From Icerya purchasi (Eukaryota; Arthropoda; Insecta; Hemiptera; Monophlebidae), in contig CM077115.1 in NCBI GenBank assembly GCA_039619475.1, forward strand, positions 442,712,792 to 442,776,791: a stretch of 64,000 bases of DNA, in the 5' to 3' direction. Below are positions 1 through 11,150 of this stretch, in pieces. The notes under the pieces are model-generated. The model did not search any database. It was given only the letters and a program-made list of their open reading frames with translations, and was not told the origin of the DNA. The position numbers and the translations under genes are program-made. Numbering within the stretch: the first letter of the stretch is position 1; each line of letters begins with the position of its first letter.

Positions 1-172
1 AACCGATACATTTGACTACTTCTCTTGCGTCATTTAAAGATTGCTGCACGATCTGTTTTTAAGTTTTCAGATGATTTGTAATAAATTAAGTAATTTTTTT
101 ACGACAATTCTTAAATTTAAATGTATATTGATTATTTCTTATTGTATGGGTTGTTGACATTCTGTAATTTAG

Positions 173-345
173 CGAATTCAAAATATCGGGATGTTCAAAT
201 GAGTTCCATTCCATTCGCTGGAAATGCAGTTATCGGGTTTGTAGCCGGTATTTGTGCTAAAACGACTGTTTACCCGTTCGATTTATGCCGTAAACGTTTG
301 CAAATACAGGGATTTCAGCATGCTAGAGGTGCGAAATTTGGCGAG
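173..345 (+). CDS. SLC25A19: SLC25A19-type mitochondrial carrier, penultimate coding exon
   Basis: This exon starts the third repeat of a mitochondrial inner-membrane carrier. The carrier signature PxDxxxK/R is visible as YPFDLCRKRLQIQGFQHARG, after a hydrophobic helix (GNAVIGFVAGICAKT) that would be membrane segment 5. The wording matches the thiamine pyrophosphate carrier SLC25A19 (Drosophila Tpc1), which exchanges cytosolic thiamine diphosphate into mitochondria. I place the 5' boundary after the acceptor AG at 171-172 and the 3' boundary before the donor GTAATG at 346, which leaves the reading frame at phase 0. The first two carrier repeats must lie left of the window. The next exon is 4.8 kb away, and a Tc1-like transposon sits in the intervening intron. 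The family call is firm; the exact substrate is inferred from similarity only. Confidence 0.85.
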
Positions 346-994
346 GTAATGTTATTATATTTTTTATTATTTTTTTAAAATACGCTTTAGGGAAATCGAT
401 GCGTTTTGTAAATTTTATGAGAAAATTGTTTACAAAAATTAACCCAAATACAGGTTTCTATTTCTGCATGTAATACGCTACGAATGGATAGTGTTTTCCT
501 TTTTCTTGTTCTTAAATACATTTTTTTACATATTATTTCATTATAATTTCGGTTTAAACAATTTGTGGTGTTACTGTTTATATGTATTTTTTCTTACGGC
601 GAACATCTTTGAAGCGTCTTTTATAGCACAGATCTCATATTAGAGTTGTATATATTTCTTATCTAATTATATTTTAAAATACTGTTTTTTAATAATAATA
701 ATTGGTAACATTTTAAAGAATAAAAATATATCTTGTTCCGCTAAATTTATAGAAACAGCTCTTTTCAGGATCATCCCACCATAGGATGGTAAATAAATAT
801 TTTGTGAACAACGTTGTATGGTACTGAGTGACATGTCAATAATAAACTACTAGAAATGTAATTACGGTGGCATCTGTACAAAATAGCTTGATGGTTTCGT
901 AAATTTTATTTTTTGTTGATAAAGAATATTTTTCTTTATATGGTGGTATATCATAAAATAAAGAAATTAAGTAATCAAAACCTGCATTTACATA
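346..994 (+). other. intron of the carrier gene, left part
   Basis: This is AT-rich intron sequence between the two carrier exons. I see no coding exon, RNA gene or clear repeat in it. Short open frames here lack any recognisable motif. Confidence 0.6.
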
Positions 995-2703
995 CAGTGA
1001 GCAACATAAACATTGAGACAAATGTTTATAAAAATGAAAAGGGCGATATACGGGGGAGAAAACCTGGTATAATATCAAATTTATTGAAAAACGAACAAAT
1101 GAACACTACTGTGATCACAAATATGATAAAAAAATAATTAAAAAATAAACGTAAAGCAAAAAAATTACGGCCAATACGAAAAAAGTACGTAACGAGACAG
1201 CAACAAAAACATTGAGACAGCGTGACTCATTCTATTACCGACGACGCTGGGTTTTTCCTGATTCACTGCAAACGCTAATAATGCATGCATGCGCGTGAGC
1301 AATACTCTTTAGGTTGTTTAACAATTATTTTATAGTAACCAGCTACCTAGTATACGTACGTATAAATTTAAAATTTTTGAGCGTTCGAAAAGAAAAATGT
1401 CAAAAAAGTGAAACACTTCGTTTGATAAGCGTCAACTAGTGCTGTTCCGTCATATGAAAGGAAAACCGGTTCAAGAGATTACTTTTCTATCAAAAAATGT
1501 CGCGAACTACTGTTTACAGAAGTATTAACAGGTTCAATAAAGAAAGCAGAATCAATTTTATGAAGCCATCCAGACGACTGCGAAGCCATCGGCTCCAGAT
1601 GAGCGTTTTATAATGCGCTGTGTCGCAAAAAATTCAAAAATAACTGTCCCTAAAATTGCTACCCAGTTATGCGCAAGAAGTAGCAGTACAATTTCAGGGC
1701 AAACGATACGCCGAGTTCTTAAAAAGACGGGTTATAATTCGCGCACCGCCAGTTTCAAATATTTTATTAGTACGATGAATCGAAAAAACGCCTAGGATTC
1801 GCATTAAAGTATAGTGACGTTACTGAAAATTTCTGGAATACTGTACTCTTTTATGATGAGTCGAAATTCAATATTTTTGCGAGCGATGGAAATGGAAAAA
1901 TGTGGAGAAAGCCGAATACCGATTTAGAAAAAAAGAATCTCAATATAACGGTTAAACACGGTGATGGAAATGTCATGGTTTGGGGGTGTTTTGCAGCTTC
2001 CGGTATCGGCTCGCTGGTATTTATTGATGATAAAATGAATGCCGATATGTATATTGATATATTGCGGCACAATTTACATGCGTCTGCTGAAAAATTGGGC
2101 ATCAGGAAAACGTTTAACTTTTATCAGGATAACGATCCTAAACACAAGGCGCATAAAGCGCGCCTATGGCTGTTATATAAATGCCCGCGTGTACTCAAGA
2201 TGCCACCTCAATCACCCGATTGTAATCATTGTAGTCCGATCGAACATATATGGGATTATTTAGATCGAGAGGTTCGGAAAACTCCCATTGCTAGTGCTAC
2301 CCATCTCAAACAGCGGTTGCAAGAAGAATGGGCTCAAATTCCAGTATTGTATTTTGAAAAACTGGTTTTGTTGATGCCGCAACGCTTGAGTGCTGCAATT
2401 CAAGCAAAAGGTTTGCATACAAAATATTAGGAAGCCGTTATTTTAGAATTTTTCGTGTTAAATTTTAGTTCTCAATGTTTATGTTGCTGTCTCAATATTT
2501 ATGTTGCCTACTTTTTTTCGTATCGGCTGTAATTTTTTTGTTTTACGTTTATTTTTCCTTTTTATTTTTATCATATTTATGATCAGTGGTGTTCATTTGT
2601 TCATTTTTCAATAAATTAGATATTTATACCTGTTTTTTTTCTCCGTATATCACCTGTTTCAATTTTTTTTTAACCTTTGTCTCAATGTTTATGTTGCTCA
2701 CTG
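995..2703 (+). mobile_element. Tc1-like transposon (DD37E spacing) with IR/DR ends
   Basis: A 1709-bp element inserted in the carrier intron. It is flanked by TA at 993-994 and at 2704-2705, the target duplication of Tc1/mariner elements. Both ends read CAGTGAGCAACATAAACATT inward, and the inverted repeats extend roughly 230 bp on each side with scattered differences. Within each end the motif CAACATAAACATTGAGAC recurs near the inner border (about 1200 and about 2480), so the ends have the IR/DR arrangement known from Sleeping Beauty-type Tc1 elements. The interior carries a broken transposase gene. The long, still recognisable repeats suggest moderate age. Confidence 0.92.
1397..2430 (+). 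pseudogene. broken Tc1-like transposase
   Basis: The N-terminal helix-turn-helix part (about 1400-1790) and the catalytic part (1846-2430) lie in different frames, and there is an early stop a few codons after a possible ATG at 1397. The catalytic part shows LFYDESKFNIF (first Asp), VMVWGCFAASG, FYQDNDPKHK (second Asp) and PIEHIWDYLDREV (Glu). Between the second Asp and the Glu there are 37 residues instead of 34. The extra residues are HCS in PDCNHCSPIEH, so this is a DD37E-type arrangement by direct count. The C-terminal half is open to the stop at 2428-2430. At least one frameshift near 1795-1845 and one nonsense codon make the gene inactive. Confidence 0.88.
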
Positions 2704-3017
2704 TATGTTTATACATACACCCTGCCTTAAAATACTCATCTATATTTGAAAATAGATTCGATATTTTTTTATATTGCTAATGTATACACTATTACATCTT
2801 GTTTAAAGTCTATAAAATTTTCGTATGGAAAATATATTTAAGAATTCGAATACACTTATAATTTTCTGTAATTTACATTTTGTTTAAATAAGCTCAAAAT
2901 TTTCTGCCTTATCAATATTGGGGAATCTAGACTAAAATATTTACCTGTAACTTTTTCTTCAGTGATATTGTAGCGGTATTGTAAAATATTTATTTTTCAT
3001 TTTATTCTTTTACTATT

Positions 3018-3354
3018 AATTACAACGTAATTCTTAGGCTCCCCCATTAGAAAAAATGTCCCAATTTTATTTAACGTTTTTTATATTTTATAGGATTTTT
3101 GTTATTTTTTAATTAAAAAATGTCACAATTTTATGTAACGAAATATGTAACGAAAAAATGTTTTAATTTTATATAATGAAAGTTAAATGTTAGGATACGA
3201 TTTTTATGATTATGTTATTTTTTTTGTGTTAATGCCAGTAAAAATTACGTTTTGTAAATTTTGATAATTTTATACAAAGTATAGAAGAGAAAGAGACAGA
3301 AATGAAAGCAAGGGGGGTCAAGGGACACAGCTTCTTGCAAGGCCAAAATGGCCG

Positions 3355-3397
<43 letters not shown>

Positions 3398-3405
3398 ATA
3401 TTTAT
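3018..3405 (+). repeat. TA-anchored repeat family, copy 1
   Basis: The copy begins with TTACAACGTAATTCTTAGG and ends in a conserved module of about 130 bp that starts near 3245 and runs into (TA)n at about 3358-3390. The end module normally holds two short hairpins, a CAAGGGGC/GCCCCTTG stem and a GGCC-AAAAT-GGCC stem; the first is mutated here. The same start and end modules recur at about 7.3-8.2, 33.4-33.9 and 41.5-41.8 kb. It encodes no protein I recognise. Confidence 0.75.
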
Positions 3406-3739
3406 TTATTTATTAATAACATTTTCTATTTTTTTTACATTAATATTCTACAATTTTGCAAGTATTGTCTGTAATTTGCATTAACACATTCTTATTTACA
3501 TAGTTTTTTCGAACTAAAGTTTTGTATTTGGCAAATTTTTTTTAAAATTAATAATTCAAGTGGTAATTTTGTAGCTGGCATAGTGGTGATTAAGATAATA
3601 CATTGTGCAATATGCTCTGCTTTAAAGTATTAGTAATTTTCAATTTATATACCTTTGTTTATTAAAATAATATTTAAAATTTAATCTCGGAAAGTGAATA
3701 CTGGCACCATAGTTTAATTACCATAATTATGCAGCCTTT

Positions 3740-4020
3740 TTATTGTGTATGTTATATATCCCGTTTTTGTTAGAAATTGTAACGGGCAACATTAATGTTT
3801 TTAAACAGCAGTATTAAATTTTCAGTCACTGTTAATTTTTTACTAATTTTTACACCAAGGAATGTAATATGGTCTGCTGCTAGTAACTGTTCTTCTTTGT
3901 ATTTAAATTGATTAGATCATCAAATTTATACTTCACCAGTGTGGTATAAATATCACTTTAGTTTCATTAAGATTTATTTTGAGATTTAAATAAGTAATTC
4001 CCTTAAAGTATGTTTCGATT
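3740..4020 (-). pseudogene. decayed LINE reverse transcriptase fragment
   Basis: Read on the minus strand, this stretch contains INLNETKVIFIP and, after a frameshift, ADHITFLGVKISKKLTV. These match the order of the motif K-T-x-x-x-x-F and the F-L-G-x-x-I-x-x-x-L-T-W block behind the catalytic site of non-LTR reverse transcriptases. Several stops interrupt it. The clade cannot be named. Confidence 0.45.
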
Positions 4021-5187
4021 GTGCTTTGCTCAGAATGTACGGGACTATCTTAACGAAGTATTTCTAAGTAGGTGTATTGGAAGGAACGATCGAAAAAATA
4101 AAAAAACACCGTTATAATATGCCCTATTAAATATAAAAATCGACGTGTTCCGGGAATTTTACAAGAAATTATTATTTATCAAGTTACAGAATTTGTTCCA
4201 GTTAAACTTTCCACTTTGTATATAATATATTTATAGTGTAGTCTGTTTTTCTTGCATAAAAATACCAAAGCACTTGTGATGAAATATGTAGGATTATAAA
4301 ACACAGCCTAGTCAAAATTATATTAAAAAAGTCAGATTGTACATTTTACTTATAATTTACTATCTTCGTTTAATATTGCGTATCCATTTGTAGTTAAGTA
4401 AACATTGGTAATGTTTATTTATTCATATATTATCATATTACATATGCTTAAGTAATGTCCATGTATGGGTACATATTGCTATAATGGTTCTTTTATATGA
4501 AGATTCTTTTTTGTTAATTTAATTATAAATAGTCTTAATTATTTGTGTTTTTTTATTCGTGCAATAAAGAAGTATCCTGTTCAATACATTGCAAAAGTAA
4601 TATTTAATAACCATTTTCCTATTCTGCTCTATGTTCTCCAATAATGTGATCTTATTTATTTTTTTTTTTTAGCTTATATTAAAGGCAATACAATATCAGC
4701 ACTCGAAATATGATGTTTTCTATAGACAACGAGGAAGTTATATTATGAGGGAAACATACTCAAATTTAACTAGCGAATTATATGTTTTTTGCATATTCAT
4801 AAACTTAGTTCATAAAAACATCATTAACATTTGTCAATTTCTCTCTATTAAAAAGGTGCTGACAAAAAATGAAACAAACTATGACTTTGCATAAACATAG
4901 AATCTGATAATCTGTTAACTACAAATTGTAATCAACATATTGCCACTATGAATTTACAAATACTAGTCCCCATATTTGAGATGGAAACATTCGATGGTAA
5001 TCTAGGAATGTTCATAAAGATTTATACTGTTTTGATTTATAGGGATTATGTCAAATACGAGTACAATATTGTTTGTGAGTAAACTTTATGAAATGTAAGA
5101 GATATTGGCTAATGAATTTTGAAACAAATGAAGCACAATATTGTTTTTTACATGTTTTTCTAATTCATAATTTTCTCTTTAATAAAG
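4021..5187 (+). other. intron of the carrier gene, right part
   Basis: AT-rich intron sequence. I see no exon or repeat of known type here apart from the pyrimidine-rich acceptor just before 5188. Confidence 0.55.
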
Positions 5188-5361
5188 GTATTTGTTTGTA
5201 ACGGCCTACTTGATTGTATCTACCAAATCTATAAAAAAGAGTCAGTATTTGGTTTTTACAAAGGTTTAAATGCTTCACTACTGAAAGCTTCGATTACAAC
5301 TGCACTGAGCTTTTCCCTTTATCGATATTTTGTCGATGTATTATTGTCAAGCTCTAATTAG
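5188..5361 (+). CDS. SLC25A19: SLC25A19-type mitochondrial carrier, last coding exon with stop
   Basis: The exon completes the third carrier repeat. It follows a pyrimidine-rich acceptor ending AAAG at 5184-5187 and opens in phase 0, matching the phase 0 end of the exon at 173-345. It reads VFVCNGLLDCIYQIYKKE, then GFYKGLNASLLKAS and a final helix TTALSFSLYRYFVDVLL, ending at TAG 5359-5361. The motif G-L-D-C followed by KKE and GFYKGL is what SLC25A19 proteins have in the same place. The carrier would therefore end about 57 residues after the splice junction, a normal length. An ATTAAA at about 5428 could serve as poly(A) signal, but this is not certain. Confidence 0.85.
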   Translation, partial: VFVCNGLLDCIYQIYKKESVFGFYKGLNASLLKASITTALSFSLYRYFVDVLLSSSN

Positions 5362-5576
5362 TCATAAAGTGAAATCGGTAAGTTTTATTTTCTAACGTAT
5401 TAAATATTGCTTTTTATTTTAATATGCAAATTAAATGTTTTTTTTTTTTTTTTTTTTTTTAACAAATTAACAATATGAATACAAACTGTAAGAGTCTTTC
5501 CTCCAGTATATTTTTCGCAGTTTATTCTTCATGTTGACGTTATTGATGTTAAAATTTATAGCACACATTATTTCTA

Positions 5577-5930
5577 TTAGTTATCAAATAAACCATATGG
5601 AAAATAAGGGCGATTTAGAGAAACATTATGCACGTGAAAAGGAACGTTATCTCTAATGAGGATAGTAGAGCCTTCATAACCATCGTCGCGATCACATTTA
5701 ACCAACGTAAAGCCTCTAATGCTAAAGTTTATGTCTGACCGAAGCCAAGTTTCTGAGATTAAAGTGATACGGATATTGTGGAGAAGTAATAAACCCTCTA
5801 ATGAATTACGATTGGACCTGAGACTACGACAGTTCCATTGTAATATATTGAATACAGAATTCATAGTGGAACGCTGAAAGATTAGAGTGAGGTAATAGGA
5901 AAGTGATAAAGGAGGAGAGGGAAAAAAAGC
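5577..5930 (-). pseudogene. LINE endonuclease N-terminal fragment
   Basis: The minus-strand frame reads FNILQWNCRSLRSNRNSLEG, then LISETWLRSD and a GYEGSTILIRDNVPFH segment. This is the N-terminal part of the apurinic-type endonuclease of jockey-like non-LTR retrotransposons: W-N-C-R-S with the metal-binding Asn, then the E-T-W-L glutamate block. The frame stops at 5577 after about 95 residues, so the rest of the endonuclease and the reverse transcriptase are missing. A T-tract at 5437-5460, which would be poly(A) on this strand, may be its tail after an internal deletion. It lies just beyond the end of the carrier gene. Confidence 0.75.
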
Positions 5931-6284
5931 TTAAGAAGCAATATAACTTTGAGAGAACATGAAGAAAAATGAACAAGAATATTAAAAGTGTGAAATAGCT
6001 AGGTAAGGTGATGAAGTTTTTATATTACACATTCGGATGATTTTATTTTAGATAATAAGTAGTCTACATTGGTATCGTAATTAATAAATAAAAAAAGGGT
6101 AATTTTGGGTTATCCTTTGATATTTTTAAAAATATAACGTATTTGTTTTAATAATTTATTCGTATTTTACATGTATATTGTACGTTTTATAAATTTATGC
6201 TTTTTATTTTTTTACAACTTTAAATTATATATCTTACAGAGTAATGTACGTGTATACTATATATGTTAATGTATATATTAAATA

Positions 6285-6470
6285 CAGTGTAATTCTTAGG
6301 CCGGCCTCCGTTAGAAAAAATTTCTCAATTTTATGTAACGAAAAAATGTCCCTTTGTTATATTTTAACGCTTCAAACTTTACTATATCTGTCGTTTTCGA
6401 ACCAGAAGGCGTGTATCACGCATAAATGTGGCAAATTCTTCGCTATTGCACAGATATATATATATATATA
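6285..6470 (+). repeat. TA-anchored repeat family, partial copy split by a MITE
   Basis: The copy starts at a variant of the family start (GTAATTCTTAGGCCGGCC) and includes the internal segment TCTGTCGTTTTCGAACC plus ATTCTTCGCTATTGCACA, which recurs at 7700-7770. It then runs into (TA)n, where the foldback MITE at 6473-6664 is inserted. A fresh family start (TTAATTACAACGTAATTC) follows at 6668. Confidence 0.6.
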
Positions 6471-6472
6471 TA

Positions 6473-6664
6473 CAGGGTGCGAGAGCATAATTTCCTTTTT
6501 TAAAATGCGCCACTTTTTTTTTACTAAATTTTTTAAAGAAATAATAACAGAAAATCGAAATAAAACTGCGTATGTATTTCGATTTTCTGTTATTAGTTCT
6601 TTAAAAAATGTAGTAGAAAAAAAGTGGCGCATTTTTAAAAAGGAAGTTATGCTGTCGCACCTTG
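6473..6664. mobile_element. 192-bp foldback MITE, TA target duplication
   Basis: The element is one long inverted repeat. The left end CAGGGTGCGAGAGCATAA pairs with the right end TTATGCTGTCGCACCTTG, and the arms remain nearly complementary to the centre, where ATCGAAATAAAACTGCG meets TATTTCGATTTTCTG. TA flanks it at 6471-6472 and 6665-6666. The CAGGGTG start and TA duplication point to mobilisation by a Tc1/mariner-type transposase. It has no coding capacity; the open frames on both strands are mirror images of one another. Confidence 0.88.
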
Positions 6665-6667
6665 TAT

Positions 6668-6790
6668 GTTAATTACAACGTAATTCTTATGCCGGCCCCA
6701 TTAGATTTTATAACCAAAAAAGTGCCTCAATTTGTGTAACGAAAAAATGTCACAATTTTATGTAACAAAAAAGAAGGAGGTTCATCGTGT
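6668..6790 (+). repeat. TA-anchored repeat family, start fragment
   Basis: A family start (TTACAACGTAATTCTTATG followed by CCGGCCCCATTAG) with the AAAATGTCACAATTTTATGT segment behind it. It is broken off near 6790, and a region with doubled TTACGCG (about 6870-6890) follows. Confidence 0.6.
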
Positions 6791-7204
6791 ATGTGCTTTT
6801 TTTTTTTTTGAAGTAAAACTTCTTATCGCGCGGTAGGGAAAAATTTTGATACGGTACAAAAAATTTTTGTTACGCGTTACGCGTTAAACTTAAGGTAGGT
6901 ATGTAATAAGCATAACTGAAATAGACCAATGATAATGATCCTTTTTTATAAATGTATATAGATTTATTAGTTATTGAAAATGAAAATTTTGTTTATACTG
7001 ATACCTTTTCCATCCTAATAATTTTTTAAAGCACAGTTTAAAATAATAATGATTATAATAAATGTGTTACTTATATATAAAATTAATTTAAAATAAAACT
7101 TTATTATAGAATTTAATACATAGAAGCCAAAGAAGATTCACTTCCTCCGATTGTACACATTGATACACGCATCATGATTTTTTTTTTTTATATTTGTTCG
7201 CGCA

Positions 7205-7340
7205 TAATTCATATTACGTTGTAAATTGTGATCATTTTATACAAATTATAGAATAGAAAGAGGCAGAAATGTAAGCAAGAGAGGTTAAGGGGCGTAGCCT
7301 CTTGCGAGGCCAAAATGACCAAGTTTATATATATATATAT
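7205..7340 (+). repeat. TA-anchored repeat family, end module
   Basis: End module alone: ATTACGTTGTAAATTGTG, then GAAAGAGGCAGAAATG, then the paired hairpins (the first as GGGGCGTAGCCTC) and (TA)n at 7325-7343. It directly precedes the next copy. Confidence 0.65.
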
Positions 7341-7344
7341 ATTA

Positions 7345-8205
7345 ATTACAACGTAATTCTTAGGTCGGCCCCCATTAGAAAAAATGTCCCAATTTTGTGT
7401 AACGTTTGTTATATTTTAATTTTTATCGACTTCAAAAGAGCAGGCGGTTTTTTTTTATGTTCGTTCACGCATAACTCATATGTATATAAACTGATTTTAC
7501 TGATTCTTTGCCCATTAGAAAAAGTACATTCAACTTAGGTACCACTATGTGAGTAATGATAAAAATCGGTGAACTTAAATTGAGTATTCGTCAAAAAACG
7601 TGAAAAAATGTGGTGGTCCTTTTGGATATTTTTTTTCTTATTATTTTTTATTAGTACAACAGAGCCGGTTGACTTAAAATGCTATCAAACCTTCAAACTT
7701 TTCTACATCTGTCGTTTTCGAACCAAACGGCGCATTATGTATAAATGTGGCGAATTCTTCGCTATTGCACATTTCGTCGTCTCATTTTCTTTTCCGAAAT
7801 TCACGTTTGCGTTCTCGGTGGAGGTTTTCCTTTTTTGAAAACGTAAATGAATACACTTCTTATTACTGTGCAGATTGATGAATAAGAAGTCCCACGACCA
7901 TAGGGAGAAACATGTAAAGGCACTATATTGCTAATTTAATAATACCATGAAAACGTAAAAAAAACATAATTTATATGCAGTATGTTTAAAATTTATGGTA
8001 TAAATTATTGGTTTTTTTTTTTTTTATATATAAAACTAGGACATATTTTTGTTTTATAATCTAATAGGGGCCGGCCTAAGAATTACGTTGTAAATTTTGA
8101 TCATTTTATAGAAAGTAAAGAGGAGAAAGAGACAGAAATGTAAGCAAGAGGGGTCAAGGGGTACAGCCCCTTGCTAGGCCAAAATGGTTTGAGTTTATAT
8201 ATACA
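7345..8205 (+). repeat. TA-anchored repeat family, long copy with terminal inverted repeats
   Basis: The copy opens with TTACAACGTAATTCTTAGG followed by TCGGCCCCCATTAG. Near 8066-8096 the same sequence appears inverted, reading CTAATAGGGGCCGGCCTAAG and onward to ACGTTGTAA. This gives about 33-bp inverted repeats enclosing roughly 750 bp. The usual end module with the paired hairpins follows to about 8200 and passes into a short TA tract. The interior has no recognisable protein but shares the CGTTTTCGAACCA segment with the copy at 6.4 kb. Confidence 0.7.
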
Positions 8206-8215
8206 TACACATATA

Positions 8216-9149
8216 TTTACGCGTTATCATCAATGCGTAAATATATAAAATATGTAGTGTGGCCAAACGTTTTCGAATATGAGAAAATCTGTGAATGAAT
8301 AAGCTGAGATAGTTTATAAATGTTTAAAGCGAAAGGAATTGTATTGTCAATTAAAATCGCGCAATTAAATCTTTTGTAATTTTTTGTTTTTGTTTTAGTG
8401 TGCAACGAAGATCTCTGTGATGACTGCATTTTGGTTCTTAAAATATAATGAAGTCTGCAATTTAAAAAAAAATAAACTTTAACAATTTTCATTTCTATTT
8501 AATTATTTACAAAGTCGCGCGGAATTTAACAAAATTTGTTTACATTAAATATTTATTTTTAGTGCAATACTTTCGTCAAGGGCGGTTTTAGAATTTGCGA
8601 AATATCGTACGGTCAGTAATAGCAAAGGTCTCTTTATAGCTCTTGCTAACACCAGAAGCAGTTGATCAAAATACTTTCGTACTTCGAAAAAGTATCCGTA
8701 TTACCTTTTTTGACATCTTTATGTGTTTTTAGGTAATAAAAGTATTGTGTAAAGTAAACTGTGAATATAGTTATTTAAAAAAAAAACATATATTTAATTT
8801 TAATTTAAGAACGAATAAAGAAAGTCATAAAGTTCCGAATAATATTAATTTTTTTATATTATTGCATGATTGTTTGTAGATTTTTCGGATTAATTAAGTA
8901 TACTACTTTTCTGCGTATTTACAATTGCAAGATTTATAAAATAAAATTATTTTTAAAGACAGTTCAAAGTGAAATGTAAGCGAATGTAGTAGGTTAGCTG
9001 TATAGCTTTACTGTATAGTATACATATTGCGTCCTGTTTAACATAACATAAAAAGGAAGCCCTTAAAAATGACATTACTGAAGTACTTAATCTTCTGTGG
9101 ATTTCTAGTCATTTAGGTACTGAGGGTTATAAATTAGTACAATATTCAT
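8216..9149. other. no gene seen
   Basis: AT-rich DNA between the two convergent host genes. I recognise no coding motif, RNA gene or repeat border on either strand. Confidence 0.5.
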
Positions 9150-9780
9150 TAGCTCGTTTTCCATTTTGATGGCAGATTTTTGGACGCATTTTCAGCTCGT
9201 AATATTGTTCTTCTTCTCTTAAACTACTCATCCTAAATTATGGCTCAAATTCTATTCTTCATTTTCTAATTCTGGCTCCTTTTATCCCTTTATGCGACCA
9301 TCTTTCTTCCTCCCCGTTCATAGTTTTCTAGAAATTTATTCTTTCTTAAACGCTCCACGATCTCGGTTATTTGTCGCCTTCGTTTTAATCGTAGTCTCCT
9401 TCCTGCATCATTTTCTTGGTTTTCATCTGCTTCTACTCCACTTTGTCCTTTTTACCCTTTTCTTTCTTCTTTGTAACTTTGTGACATCATGTTTTATCTG
9501 AACGTTCGACCTCTTCTGCTGAGCAATCGTTTTACTTTTTTCTACGAAAACTTGGTATTCCTTCTTCCCTTATTCGTGCTTCTTATATTCTTCTATTTTG
9601 CTTTTGCTTTTGTTATTTCTGATCTTGAATTATTATTATCCCCTATCTTTCAACATTTAAGATAGAACTTTATTTTCTCCTTCTTCCCATTTCTTAGGCT
9701 AATTTTACTTCTTGATGAACTCATAAAAAGAAAAATCCCTCTTCTCTCACTTAACATTGCTTTTTATATATATATAATTA
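9150..9780 (+). pseudogene. decayed LINE 3' end
   Basis: Pyrimidine-rich on the plus strand, with a block reading roughly RSTISVICRLRFNRSLLP then TPLCP, split over frames. Non-LTR elements of the jockey/I group have a R-L-R-x-x-H-T block before a Cys/His C-terminal motif, and better kept copies lie at 23.2-24.0 and 48.7-49.2 kb. The assignment rests on that single block and on base composition. Confidence 0.35.
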
Positions 9781-11010
9781 ATTTTCCCTGTAAAAACTCA
9801 TTTTAAAAAATAAAAAAGTTCAACATTCGTTCATTGTTTCGAACAGTATTTTTTGAAAAAGGAACAAAATAAGACTAAATGGAAAAAACCCAGACAATAA
9901 ATATCATCGAAGCACCCAATGGAAATAATTTTTTCTGAACTTCCGTTTCCAAACCATCTTTCATTTTTTATTTATTTTCTTTTTAGGTCCAACTACAGGT
10001 TCTTACCTGGAATCGATTTTAAGACGGTTTTAATATTTTTCACGCTGTTGGAGTATTCACGAAATCCGTGTTCTTGCGATTTAAGATATATTGGATAAAC
10101 TGCTGGTACAGATAAGAAGGATAGAGGCGAATTACAAACACAATCGAGTAGAAAAATCTGCGGTATCCGAACACACAGAAAAAAATAAACACCAAATCAA
10201 ATTTTAACCACTTTAAAATGTTAGCCAGAACTGAAAATGCCAATAAATCTTTAATAAGAGAAAAGATTGAAATTGAAAAATGTATAGATTTTAATGCACT
10301 CTTAAAATAAATTTAAGTTGGTGGCGCGTAATGGATCGTATAAAAATGAAAGATGATTTTGAATAATAAATTACAAGCTTCGAAATAATGATCGCTTGCT
10401 GTTTCGGTGTATCTATTGCGTGTCTTTTTAGTGTAAAGATGAATAAACTGGTGCTATCTGAAACGTTCGCTGTGAATAATTGTGATGCGAACTTTCAACA
10501 AAAATAGGCGAAAGTAGTATATAAATAAATGGTGCATTTAATAAATTGTTACAATCTCCATAAATCATTGTCGTAGTCGGTTATGCCTGAACCGTCGATC
10601 TAAAACGGGGGAAAAAAAACAAAGACTAAATCAAACTGCAAGAAAAACATTGTTAACAAAAAAATAAATTAGCGAATTAATTTGGAAATATAATCTGACA
10701 ATAATATATAATAATTGATAGTAAAATAGGTGTTAGAGACAGCGTCTACGCTTTGGGCGGGGAGGGGCGAAGGAATTTTTGAGAATGTGAAAAATGAAAA
10801 CGTTTCAATTATTTCAGACTCACTAACTGCTGAAAAAAAACTTCAAAGTGAAAATAAATCGCAAACAGAATTAATGCCAACAATTTTTTTATAGTACTTC
10901 TCTGTATTTCACTTTGTAGGATGCGTACCTGATTTAGTTTTTTTTTTTTTTGCTTCCCATATGACCGATGGAAACAACTAAATCGATATTGATGTCAAAG
11001 ATTCTTTTAT
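9781..11010. other. no gene seen
   Basis: Intergenic DNA beyond the 3' end of the channel gene. A minus-strand open frame at 10040-10243 was considered as an exon and rejected. Nothing else is recognised. Confidence 0.5.
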
Positions 11011-11150
11011 TATTATTATTATTATTATTATTATCCTACCGTGGGCGCGCCAGCGGCCTTGACCCAACAACATGATAAATTAAGAGATAGAACTAAATAG
11101 CCAGGCTGTCAGAAATGGAACTCACAAAGGTCAGCAGTAGTGGAACATCT
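11011..11150 (-). repeat. LINE 3' tail with (TAA)n
   Basis: The minus strand reads into CCGCTGGCGCGCCCAC and then a (TAA)n tract (the TTA repeats at 11011-11035). The same GTGGGCGCGCCAGCGGC block with TTGACCCAACAAC recurs at 36034-36065, next to a recognisable LINE C-terminus. This is therefore a short 3' remnant of the same family. The (TAA)n tail is typical of some I-type LINEs. Confidence 0.6.

Noticed and set aside
3300..3410. Hammerhead-type self-cleaving ribozyme in the end module of the TA-anchored repeats
   Set aside because: The conserved CUGAUGA and GAAA core was looked for and not found; only simple hairpins are present.
6244..6672. 142-codon plus-strand frame and 86-codon minus-strand frame
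   Set aside because: They arise from the inverted-repeat MITE and the TA tract; their sequences mirror one another.
10040..10243. Minus-strand open frame with a CCGCAG acceptor, considered as last exon of the channel gene
   Set aside because: The exon at 11858-11949 matches TM2 with the GxS motif, the right phase and a stop. This frame shows no channel motif.
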